Positions 21,601-33,477 of a DNA stretch of 64,000 bases are shown piece by piece; within the stretch, counting starts at the first letter, position 1, and every line of letters starts with the position of its first letter. The notes below the pieces were generated by a model. It ran no database searches. It saw only the letters and a list, made by a program, of their open reading frames with translations, and was not told where the DNA came from. The stretch comes from Embiotoca jacksoni. Lineage: Eukaryota; Chordata; Actinopteri; Embiotocidae. A program made the position numbers and the translations under genes. The stretch covers positions 6,324,501 to 6,388,500 of the forward strand of contig JAKOON010000006.1 in assembly GCA_022577435.1 (NCBI GenBank). The letters run 5' to 3'.

Positions 21601-23122
21601 TTCAGGGGGAAATCAAAAATATCCGAATTTCTAGTTTTTCAATCATGATGGAAAAAGTTCTCATAACATTTTTATTCAGCCTTTTTTTTTTTTTTGCCAC
21701 TTAGTTAAAACTGCAGATATCCTATCCCTAACATTCATGTTTTGTAGGTACTGTGCTTAAGTACAGCTTTGAGATACGTGTATGCTACTTTAATTGAGTA
21801 TTTCCCTTCGATGCTACTTTCTACATCTCAGTAGGAAATACTGTACTTTTTCCACGACAATTATTGGATGGCTTTAGTTACTTTTTTTGACGAATATTTT
21901 ATTTGACTTATTATCTCATCAAAAATCTAAGATTAGATAAAAAAAAAATAAAAAAGTCCAAGAACTGAAACCGGTTTGTGGATGAGAACTTTTTTTTTTT
22001 TTTTTTCGTCTTTCCTCTGTCAGTTGAGTAACATAATCGCAAAAAAAAAACAAAAAAAAAAAAAAAAAAAAAAAACAAAGCCTGCAGCAACTCTTTTGAT
22101 ATATCTATGAGTTATAATGCTTTCCGTATCTGTAATAGGCTCGATATACATGTATAAACCAGATTGTAGTTGATTCCATAATGGACTTTCAAAGTTACAT
22201 GGTGCCTTGAATGCAGCACAGCGGCCGGTTGACTGGTGTGTTATGTGCTCGTGGGTGTGGGACTCACACGTGGAATTTGGCGCCGTATGCTGGAGTTATG
22301 GAGTAACTGTTGTCTGTCAGTAATTGCAGATGAATAGTTGGGTCCACGCAGGTCTCTCTCAGTGGCAGGACATCTAACTATTACACGACGACTGAAGCAT
22401 CGCAGACAGAAAACGAACCTCATGCAGAAGAAGTGAGTTTGACAAGTTTGCCACCCCGTGGTCGGGACAGAGGTGAGTCATGTTCGTGACTTTTAACCTT
22501 CAGGTGAATTTTCTTCTTCTTCTTGTGACAGATGTATACGTTTTGCTCCTCCCGCGTAATCACGTACAAACGGCCTGCTTGTTGAACTTGGATAATGTAT
22601 CTTTAAAGACTTTACCTGTGTCTCTTGCTGCATGTTGTGTTTGCCTTGAAAGTCAGTTTCACACTGGCAGTGGCTGATGACTTGCACTGTCATGCTCCAC
22701 ATAATTTAGACCACCTTTACATCTGATTTCTTTTCCCACCTGCTAATTTGTCTGATTATGTGCTTAAAATCCTGCTTCATGCTAAAAACCTGCAATCAAA
22801 CACTGGCATGTGTACCAGCTCACATTCAGAAATGTTTGTGGCCTCCGGCAGTCAGCCAGTTTCTTCCACCAAATGCTAATCTCTTGATTAATTACGGACA
22901 AACGTGGGTAGCTCAGCTGCCTGCTGCTTTATCTTGCTCGGGGCTCATGAGTGGAGATGGCCTCTGTAACTGAGACCACCGAGGCCCCTCCAGCTGATGG
23001 CCCCTCTGATCACCCACTGTGCAACCTCGCTGGCTGAGGTAGGAGCTTCCCACAGGCACACAGATTTACAAGGCCACGTAAAGACATGCATGTCAGGTTA
23101 ATTCGTGAATGAGAGCGCGGAT

Positions 23123-23204
23123 GGTCTTTGTTTCTGTGTATATGTGTCGGCCCTGCGATGGACTGGCGACCTTTCCCTACACCGGGTATAGATGATGGAT
23201 GGAG
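23123..23204 (+). mobile_element. Truncated relic of the same SINE-like family
   Basis: Reads atggtctttgtttctgtg, tgtcggccctgcgatgg, actggcgacc and ends gggtatagatgatggatgg. It matches the 3' half of the copy at 12928-13253 in opposite orientation, with an internal gap before the tail. Confidence 0.65.
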
Positions 23205-25052
23205 ACCTCTTTGTCCATTATTGTTTCTTTCACAGCAGCAGATGTTTTTTTTATGTTTTTTTTTTTTTTCCCCCATATTTAAAAAAAAATGTTGCCACTG
23301 GTGACTGCTGGCAAGATTCATATTTACTCAAATACAAGGAGCATCTTTAAATGGATGCATCACCTTCCAAGAATGTTCTTCTCCTCCTAGTGAAGGTCTC
23401 CTGATCTGTAGGCCTCCTGAGTGGGCTGGAATGTCAAACAGTTTCCTAAAGACTTGTCTTGTGTCTTATTGCTCTATAAACATTTGTACTGCATTGCATA
23501 CTGAGACTGTAAGGGAAGGGGAATATTTAAAAGTGGCGATCTTATCCAGCTTTACTGCATGAAGGTCCAGTCGCGAACATTTTCTACATACTTGCTAACA
23601 TCGCTGATTGAGCCTGTTTACGGATCAGAAAAGATAACAGTAATGAAATGCAGAACTTGATATAGAACCAGCATATGTGATGAATGTATGTAAGAGGTTA
23701 CATTTGGACCCAAAGTGCAAACGAACACGGAGCGGAAACAGTACCATCCAGAGGTCTCTCCTCATGAAACGGCTCCTGGCCCCCTCATCTTCTTACTCTC
23801 GGTCTCAAGTATTTCCTGCTGATGCTGCTGTGGCAACGGTGTCCAAGGACAACACGTTTTCCTGGACCTGTACAGGAGGAATCAACGCCAGGGCTGCATA
23901 TGTTTAGCAGGATTCAGGGTGGGAGGAGGAGGAAGGGGGTAGATGTAGTACGTCACCATCTTGGCCCTCGCAGGGTCTGGTCCGAGCTCCAGATTCATTC
24001 CTCATAAACAGCAAGACAAGAGGATAAATATTATGTTTCTCTGTCCTCAGATACTTCCAAGAATCAAGACGTTAGAAAAATGTCAAGCTTGTTGGGAGGA
24101 TGTGATAAAGTCTAAATGGTAAATATTTAGGAGTATCTACACTGTATCAACCTTTGTAAAAAAAACAACAACATTTTTTTATGCAAACACTTCTAAAATT
24201 ACTTCAAATGAATCTTCCAAGATGAAGCAGTGAAGTCAGATCCTGACTTTTCATGAGGAATATGTGTAGTTTTCTGTTGGATAACATTAAGCACAAATCT
24301 GAATTTGAGCCCCGACTTTCAAAAATGGTCGGAAACGAGCAAAGTCGAGCACATTTTGGTAAATTAGGCCGATTTTATTTTTCTACACGGCTGCATGTTT
24401 GTAATATAGGCTTGTGTAGGTGTAGGAGGGCTATGTGTAATTGTAGGTATGTCTGAGTGCATTCCTCTACACAGTTTAAGGCTATAGAGGAATGTGCTCG
24501 GATGCAGATGGTTATAGGGTTATGGGCCATATGTTGGAGCCAGAGTAAACAAATGGAATCCAGCTGTTGTTGCCACCTTGCCAGGCTTTGATCCATGTTG
24601 AGATGCAGGTAAATTGTGTCCCTGACTCTCTGACATATCCTAACAAAAGTGGGATGTTTTTTTTTTTCTTCCTGGGATGAACTTACTGCCCAAACAGGAT
24701 GTTGAGATGTTCGACTGCAAACTGAAAAAAAAAAAAAAAAAAAGGTTTTAGAAGGAAAATCAAGTCAGTTTTTATCTCTATAGCCCAAAATTATGAATCA
24801 TTCTTGCAAAAAGTTGCACAATCTGTAGAGCATGCAACACATCCTTAAATCCTGAATTAAGGATAAGAACCACACCTCAGAAAGAATGGCTTTTCTTCAT
24901 TGGAGTTTTTGTTTATGCCTGCTTGTCCAGAATGAGGTCACCATTTAAGATTCACATTTTCTCACTGGGATTTTCTGAGAAATTGAAATCTCCATTTTGT
25001 GGTGCTGTCACGGTCTTGTTTGGAAAGGGTTGTTTACGTTTGTATCCTTTTT

Positions 25053-25056
25053 AAAA

Positions 25057-25120
<64 letters not shown>
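25053..25120. repeat. Poly-A followed by (TA)n tract
   Basis: About 22 A residues followed directly by about 23 TA units. A poly-A head beside a simple repeat can mark a retroposed tail, but no element body was recognised. Confidence 0.9.
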
Positions 25121-25123
<3 letters not shown>

Positions 25124-25771
25124 TCAGTTAGAATAAAAAACATGTATTTTATTTATTTATCAATGGCACAGCATATATGGAGCATATATATTGTATATAC
25201 ATATTAAAAACAGGATACTAGTGTGTATTGAGTTCTGGGAAGATATAAAACACTTCAGACCAGAATTCAGTTTGAACTCTGGGGTTGTGTTCCCGTCTGG
25301 TTGGGCAGAAACAGAGACTTCAGAAAATGATGATGTGACCACGTTCCACGTTCACCTCTTGATTTGAGTATTAACAGCCAGTATGTGTTCCCCACCCTGA
25401 GTCATCACACCGCTATCACGTGACCCTTCTCTGGAGAAAAAAAAAAAAACATGACACCTGCCTCAAGTCCTGGTAGTTAATTCAACATGGATAACAAACT
25501 TCAGGTGTTGTCTACCTAAGCAGCTGTTGTGCAGTTGATTTCAGGAGACAAGGTACACTGGAATGATTTGCGACAGTGGAGCGCCGATGTCGCTGTGTTT
25601 GGTGAACCAACATATTCAGTGACCTTCTCTAATATTTTTATCCGAGCCTTCTCCCTACTCATGCCTAAACCTAGCCAACCAAACCAACAGTCCGGGTCAC
25701 AGAATCTGATGGGTCACCAAATACGGTGTATCACCAATTTTGGATGGCATCCCCAGAATGGTCATGTGATA

Positions 25772-25850
25772 TTCAATTTTATTGTATTTATATAGCGCCA
25801 AATTACTACATAAGCCATCTCTGAGCACTTCCCTTTGGAAGTTCCAGACC
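25772..25850 (+). repeat. Fragment of a dispersed teleost repeat (tttatatagcgccaaatt type)
   Basis: Contains ttattgtatttatatagcgc, then a decayed cactt/ccctttggaa/gttccagacc series. I recognise this as the start of an abundant percomorph repeat. It is short and diverged. Confidence 0.5.
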
Positions 25851-26272
25851 TTAAAACATTATAGAGAAAAATGCAAATGATATCAACTGATAGGTTGTTG
25901 TTTTTTTTTTTTTTAGTTGTGTTAGTTTGGGCAGAGATTAGTTGTGAAACGGTGCTATGACCACTGTGCGGATGGAGATTGATTTATTTTTAAACATTTG
26001 TTTAAATGATAATGTATTAGTGTTGTCTAAGGACTAACTGGCCATGCTGATCATATAAACCTTTTAACCACACAAGACCATCAAAACAACAAAGACCAGA
26101 TGGTGCACAGTGAACACTAATGTGTATATTTTCCACTGTTGTCATAAAAAATATAAGGTCCAGATCTGTCTAATTTAATTTGACAAGCCAAACAACAAGT
26201 TATTCTACAACAGTTGCACACAGACACATACAAACACTGTCACACACAAATGGAATGTTCTCTGTGCATCAT

Positions 26273-26277
26273 GCGCG

Positions 26278-26360
<83 letters not shown>
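26273..26360. repeat. GC then CA microsatellite
   Basis: About seven GC units running into about 38 CA units. The 66-codon frame through it is an artefact. Confidence 0.95.
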
Positions 26361-26363
<3 letters not shown>

Positions 26364-29300
26364 ATCCCAAAGAAGATTAGATTATTTTAGCCTGTTATGG
26401 TCTGTATCCTCAATAACTTGTACTTCCTGTTCCCACGGTAACAGTCACACTGTGACCCAGGATCAGTGGCCAAGGCCCCCTTGGTCTCTCCCACGACGTC
26501 TTTGTCTTTTAGACCCACAAAAGCGAAGAGAGTCAAAATGAACATAATTATGTTTTTAATTAGGACAGCAATGCAGCCCTCAGCTGGCTTTCTACATGCT
26601 CTTACTGTAAGTTGCATCATCTACTTTGGGATGTTTCATTGAAGAATATTGCGATTGCTCAAGATCCCACCCAGGCCTCAAACACAGTTATTTAAACCAA
26701 CGTGACTCCAGGCTTTTGAAAAGGAGTTGTTAACCACAGGGCACAGCAAGTGACAGGAAAGGACTGTAAGGATCTTGGTCTGGTTTGTTGATGTTATTTT
26801 TAGATTTTCAGATGAGAATCTGGCATTTTGTTTAGTTTTCTTTTTAGTGTAAATGAACCATAGATCCATTTTTATAACTACTGGGCGAGCAAAGGAGAAA
26901 AAAAAAGTTATTTAAAAAAGCCTTAAAAAAAAGTCCAACAAAATCTACTCAAAGCAGTCTTTGTATATGCAAGGACTCAAAATGACTCAGTTATGGGAGG
27001 GACAGTGTTTTTTTTTTTCTATGTAAGCGTCGCCTACATTTTCCGACATGGGCAAACACACCATGTTCTTCAATGGTCATGATTTAGACTGGCTTATTTT
27101 TCCAATAATAAACTATATCAGCGAGGAATGTGAGGTTGTTTCCTTTGGGCCCTCACTGCACCACTTAAGAATCCGAGGGGTTGAACAGTGGGGGATTATA
27201 GGGTGAATCATGAATGGCTCTTTCTTAACCATGTATGTGACTGCTCCAGACATGTGACCCACAACGTTGCATGCCTCTTAGAACGGTCATGCTCATCCTT
27301 TCTGATGTGGGACTGAAAGTTTGACCTGAAATAATGACTCTTAAGGCAAATAAATGATCACATTGATTACATGGCTTCAGGGATGATGACGTCAGTCTGT
27401 CCGTTGGTCACTCCAGGCTGAAATATCTCAACACCTACTTGTTAGACTAACTATTTTCACCATGTCTTGCCTTTTCCTTTTCCCCCATAATTTTTTCACT
27501 TATCCTGGATAACATCTCAACATCGAGATATTAACATTGCACAGATATTTAAATGTAATGTATCCAGAATAGGTTGATGATCCTCTTGACTTTTTCTCTT
27601 GTGCCATTCAAGCGGCAACCAGCAGTGATGTTGGCGTTGCCATCTTGCTAGTTCGGAGCGGTTTGTGACCAGAAGTGACCATATTTAGACACGCTGGGGA
27701 GGAGCAAGCAGTGGATCTGACTCTGTCTGATCGGAAACCCGACGATACTACGTCCCAGTAGGAAACCTGACTGCACCACAGGGCTGTCAATCAAACGGAG
27801 ACGCCCCCCCAAAAACACAGCTTTTTAAAGTTTATCTTTGAATTAATGACGGGATGGTTTTCAAATGAACCACCAAAAAACTTTGGATGAATAGTAATAA
27901 CTATGGTGATTATCCTGGACTGCATTTTTATTATATTTTGTCCAGCACTGTGGTTTATGACCGAATACCTAATATGTAACTATCGTGATATAAAATATCA
28001 TTCTCACTTCTACTTTGTATACAGTGCTAATTAGCAATTATTAAAACTTAATCAAAAGGAGAACACTTCAAACAGTTTGCCTGTCGAACATTAGCATATT
28101 CGCATTGTCACTGTGTATGTTAACAGGCTTGTGTTTAGCTCGAAGCACCACTGTGTCTCGCTGCACTGCATGAGTGGCTGTGGAGTCTGGTTCAAGCTAC
28201 ATTTTGTTTTAATGTTCCAATTTTAATGCTTCAGCTCACACGCAACCAGACATAACGAGACATTGCTGATGGCCATCAGAGGTTCACACATGTTGCTGAT
28301 TGAACATGTGTTTTCTTGGTGTCACTGATGGATCAGATCGTGACGCAGACCAGTTGCCCTGTGGCTGTGGAAGGTGGTCTGATTGGCAGGAGGAGGCCTA
28401 GCCTTTTAAATTATAGGCCCGCGTTGGATGTCCGCAGGAGATAATGAGTGGATAGCTTGAGTCATGCTCTGTGTCGGCCTCTGCACTTCAATCACAAGCC
28501 GTATCCACATGGAGGCTACTGTGACCGTAAAAAAAATCTGCATTTCATTACAGTGCTGCATCGTGTGACATACTCCAGAGGAGTCTTGTTGAGCTTGGAC
28601 GCTTTCCCCTTGAGTACGACCATCTGTGTCCCCGGAGAGCCAACATTAATGTCAGAGCACACAGTTTCCCAGTGCAGCCCCTAAGAAAAGACTCATCCAG
28701 AGCCCCACCTCACATCTGGATGACCCAGAGGTTAGAGGATGGGGTTGAACGGGTAGACGGAGGGGGCTTCATCCTAGTTTCCTCTCGTGCTCGTGTTGTC
28801 CCTGTTGGTTTGGTGCATTGCTCTTTATTACACTGAAAATCCAGTCGCACTTTCTGTAAAATTAGGTGACATGACTTTACGAAGTACTTCGATGACATCA
28901 TAGTGAGTGTAGCCAGAATCCTTAGAATGTTCAAGCTGTGCAAAAAAGTGCTGTCAGTGTCTTTGGGGTCACTGTGGTTTTTGACTGCATCCAGGCTCTA
29001 CCAATGAAAGTCTTTGGAGATATTTAACTTGTTTTATAACCCCAATTTCAAGTTTAAAAATCTGCTGATTAACAGTTGATCTTAATGGCATCAAGTCTTT
29101 TTAATCTCCAGCTTTTCCTTTTCTTCCTGCTTAGTGCTTCTGAGAAATTACTATATTAGGAAATGAATTACTGGCATTTGGGTCCTTAGTGTTTTTTATT
29201 TTCCTTTAAAACAACAATATCAAGTTAACAACACTTTTAAAGTTGTCCCAACTGTCATACATTTATTACTGACCATAAATACTGAAAGCATGTTTTTAAA

Positions 29301-31532
29301 ATGTATCCGTTAAGACTTAAAAAAAAAAAAAAAAAAAAAAAAAAATGTATTCGTGCCAGGGTGTTTAGTTAAAAATACTGGCCATAGATAAATTTGTCTT
29401 TTTTTAAAAAAAAAACATGCTTCAGATATAACTGCCAAAACATTAGCGCAATCTCTCTTGGCTCACAGCCAGAAGTCTTACGAGGCAGCCTGTCTGTTAC
29501 TAATCAAAACCAACTGGTGGGAGCCTTGTCCAGCTTAGGGAAACAGCGAGCGAAAGAAGAATGAAGAAAACGTCCACTGAGAAGAGGAAAGAAAGCCGTT
29601 AGTGAGGAGAAGATGTAAAGACGTTTTTAAACTAGAGCGTACATAGAGGAGGGAGGCGTGAATAAATGTGTACGGAGTGCTTGGTGAGTTGTGAGACGGG
29701 GGATGGGGCTCCAAGGATGTGACTCAGACTCCCTGTCAAAACCAGCAGGGAGGGGACCTGATGAGAAAGGGGCTAGAACGGAGGAGAGCAGGGGTGGAGT
29801 GGGGGAAAGAAAACTCGGCCCCTCTTACGCCACCCTGACTCTTCAGCATTCAGCGTCAGCAAAAACCCTAATGTGATCAAGATGGAAGTTGTCCATGGAC
29901 TTTTCATTGCTTCCCGGCTTTCTGCCTGCCTTCGGAGGCTTCACCGCCTGTCCAACGGTTTTACAGCGAGGATACTGAGTGAAGACTAGAAAATGCCTTG
30001 CAGAGACTGAGCCTAAGGACTGCTCATTAAATGTACGAACATACGTCAAGTTACTGAGAAAGAGTTGGATTCATATTTCCCAAATGTGGAAAGAACGCTT
30101 TTGGCGGATGATTGAAAAGGCAGCTTGCAGAAATCTCTCTGGATAACTGCACTCGGAGCAAATACTGGATCTACAACCTGTTTTTTGGATTATATATTCA
30201 GCTACCGGATTATATTGTAAAATACGGTCATCACTGGAGAATTTACAAGAAGTAAACATCATTACTCCACCATTAAATATCTGAATTGTATGGAGATGTC
30301 AGTTTGGTTGTCAGCTGTTAATTCAAGGGCAAAAACAGGGAGCATCTGGCTTTTGGAATTTTACTTTTGCAGTAGAGGTTCATGCCAAAGTGTTCAGATG
30401 ACAGCCAGATCATTGTAGCTTTATATCTTACAAAAACAGTTGGTCAAGTACAGGAAGAAACACATCAGACATCAAATTTTAATATGACTTCTGTTCTTTA
30501 AGTCATTGAAGAAGCAGCTCAGTGACACACTTTGCAAAATTCTTGCTGATTTCAAAACGTTTTTGAATAATCTGTTATTTTTGCAGACTGTAGCTACGTA
30601 CAAACAGCAATAATGAAATTGCATTGGAATCATATAGTATAAAAACAAGTCTTGTTACATACTGTAGTGTACGATACAGGAGGCATATTATGGATTTTCT
30701 ATCAACTAAACATCTTATTCTGCTGTCATGATGTGTATCAGATGTGCAGCTTGAACAGAGTACTTGCTGTTCATTGAGTCCCTGTGTTCCTCTGCTTCTG
30801 TACATTCAGACCCAGAACAGAAGAGCAGGGGAAAGAAGGAGAAAAACAGTTGTGTCATAACATACACCATCTTGGGTGGATTCATGTGATAAGATTGCCA
30901 GTATGTATGTTGATAATGTTGGGCTCTGTGCTGTTGAGGAGCACTGACTGTCATTTAGTTCCCTTTAGTTGTGCCTCTCTCATTTTTGTGGGTGTATGGG
31001 TAAGGTGCAGAGTGACAGTTAACTAACACCCTGATTTTTTCAGACCACTTTTAGACAGTTACAGGAGTTTTCTGTTTAAAGATCTTGCAAAGTAAACACG
31101 GACAGGGGAATCTTCATTTATTTCGATGGTTATCTTGATGTTTTAGATTCCTGGCTTTCTTGGCTTTTTTCCAGGAAGTTTCTTCACACTTAAAGACAAA
31201 ACAACTGGTATAGGTCAAGGGGGTTTAGTTTAGCTGGAAAGCTCTAATGTGAAATTTGGAACAGCTCTGCCTGAAAAGATATCCGTTTCTCATGTTAAAT
31301 CAGCATAACAGCAGATCCTGACATCTTATACGGACCCAGCTGGGTTTATACTTTCCACGGATTTGTGAATGCAGTGTAATTACACCCATCTTGAACTGCC
31401 ACTCACTACTCCCTAGCTGTTTACTTGAGAAGTGAAAGATTATTTACCATATTGTCATCTGCACATTCATTTACTGTAAACTCAGGAGCACTGGCCATTT
31501 CTTATCCCCATTTCTCTTCTCAATTGCTGCAG

Positions 31533-31584
31533 ATCTGGTTCTCCACTTTAAACCAGCTCTATGGGATAGCACTGGCTCTCCACC
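31533..31584 (+). promoter_or_regulatory. dlc1 5' UTR segment with splice acceptor and two-codon uORF
   Basis: A pyrimidine tract and TTGCTGCAG (ending 31532) form a good acceptor, so at least one untranslated exon lies upstream. The 52-base leader contains ATG-GGA-TAG at 31561-31569. The main ATG context is CTCCACCATGC, with A at -3. Confidence 0.55.
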
Positions 31585-33477
31585 ATGCCGGTAGCCATAC
31601 GGAAAAGAAGTTGGGAGGAGCATGTGACTCACCCGTCAGGATTACAGTACAGCTATGATGATCTGGATCTGGTCTGCTGTCATGGGGTTGACAACGAGGG
31701 GCTTTGGATGGGCTCAGGGGCTTCCAAACAAGGTAGACGGACGAGGTGTGCCTCCATGCCAGAGGGCTGCCACCAACTGCCTACAGGCGACCTGGCTCAG
31801 ACACTTGAGGGGACAGCTTCTCTTGTGAATGATGATACTGAATCAGAACATATGAAGCTAATGGAAAACAATGGAAAAGTTCCACTGGATTTGCAGGAGT
31901 CAAGTCGAGGCTCTCACGAGGTAGTGGGTGCTGACAGTCCCCAAAGGGCCTCTGAATCAGAGCGTCTCCCAACCACAAATACTGAGAATTCTGGAGAGAT
32001 TCTCTGCAAGTCAAACATTGGCATGTATAGTGCAAATATTTCTTGTGCAACTGATAGCAGCAGTCTGAGTGAGAAAACTATCAACGATGAAAGTCACACT
32101 GGCACAGAACGTAGCCAAAGCCACAACATCTGTGATGACGATAATGTCTTTAAAAGTCCACATATCTCTCGTGAAGAGCAACAATACATCTCTATCTCGT
32201 CACACAATGGACCTCCATTGTGTAAATCTGTTGGTGAACAGCCTGGCAAACATCCAGACCATCAGGAGACAAAGGAGAGCCATACAGAGGGTTACAGCAG
32301 ACGTCCTGAAATCTCTGAGGGCATACTAAACTGGTCATCGGCTGCCCGACTGGAACCTCAAACTGACCACCCAGATGTTAAGGAAGGGAAGAGTTCCACT
32401 TCTGACCGAGCTTGTGCAAGCTTACCTGTTAGTGTGCTGCACGGTCTGGCTGAGAAGATGGAAGGTGGTAATGCGATGCCACTGGCTAACAAAACTGTGG
32501 AACCAGTTGTGACTTTAATGGTTGACGGAGAATGTGACAAAGGAATAACCGAAAGCTGGAGTGCAGATTCTGCTGAAAAGAAAGATGAACGGAATGACCC
32601 TGACACTCTAAATGAAAATACAAGACGTAACCATCAGCGAAGAGACGCTCAAGGAGGAAAGCAGCGTGACGCAGAAGGATTGGATCAGGGTCACGGTTGT
32701 GAAATATCCTACCAGACACTGGAACAGCAGAATGTCGATGCAACAGCAGTGAACAGACCACAGGAAGAGGATAGTGCACAAGCAGAAAGCAAAGAGAAAG
32801 CAGCACAAGTCAGGCATGGGCCTGCTGAGTCATTTGGTATTAGTGTCAAAAATCAGTGTTCGTCTTTGACAGTGAACAGCAACGTGTCATCTGAACGACA
32901 GACGACTGGATGTACGGGAGGAGATCCCACACAGACAAATACTACTCAGTGTGCAGACGTGTATGTGGAACCTTCTGTAAGTCAGCCCATGGAAACTATT
33001 GATCAAAGCTTATTACCTGAAAAGTTGACTGTTGGTGAGGATGTACCTACACCTAATCAGACAGAAACCAGCTGTTCAAAACTGGACACTATCCCAGAGA
33101 TCAGCCTTGTTGAGGCAGGTGACACCTCTTCACAGGATATAAATGTTACCCAAAATCCAGCTGCTCAGATCTCTTGTTTGGATGATAAAGAGGAGGCTCC
33201 TGAACCACTCACGCAAAACCTGCCAACCTGCTCTACAGAGGTCAACGACGGATGCCATGGCAACCAAGCCTCTGGCCGTTGCTTCGGTGAGTCACCTGCT
33301 TCTGAGGTGGCAGATGGTCACAGGGAACACCGCGGACCGGGAGCCACAGTTTCTAGGATGCAGGAGTCGGATGAGGCCATACAGAGCGATACACAACTGG
33401 CCACTTCGGTTTTAAATGGAACAAATGAGCCCGGAGATCAGAAAGACGACAACGTGGTCAAAGTACGCATGAGAAAG
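31585..33477 (+). CDS. dlc1: dlc1 long-isoform first coding exon, 631 residues
   Basis: Starts MPVAIRKRSWEEHVTH and ends VVKVRMRK at a GTAAGA donor, phase 0. The residues between are rich in Ser, Thr, Glu, Asp and Gln with no folded domain visible, so it is probably disordered. CASMPEGCHQLPTGDL resembles the human CVSLPDCCHGS segment. The exon seems longer than its human counterpart (about 440 residues, recalled). Without splicing, the frame runs eight further residues (VRLNMISI) to a stop at 33502-33504. Confidence 0.92.

Larger units (their letters stand above)
21601..31532. other. Gene-free DNA between slc44a1 and the large dlc1 exon
   Basis: Nearly 10 kb with poly-A/T runs (21991-22006, 22041-22075, 29318-29345), an AT/A tract at 25053-25120, a GC/CA microsatellite and relics of dispersed repeats. 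Part is likely the dlc1 promoter and first intron, because the exon at 31,533 has a splice acceptor in front of its 5' UTR. The open frames (for example 23677-23907) have no recognisable motifs. Confidence 0.5.
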
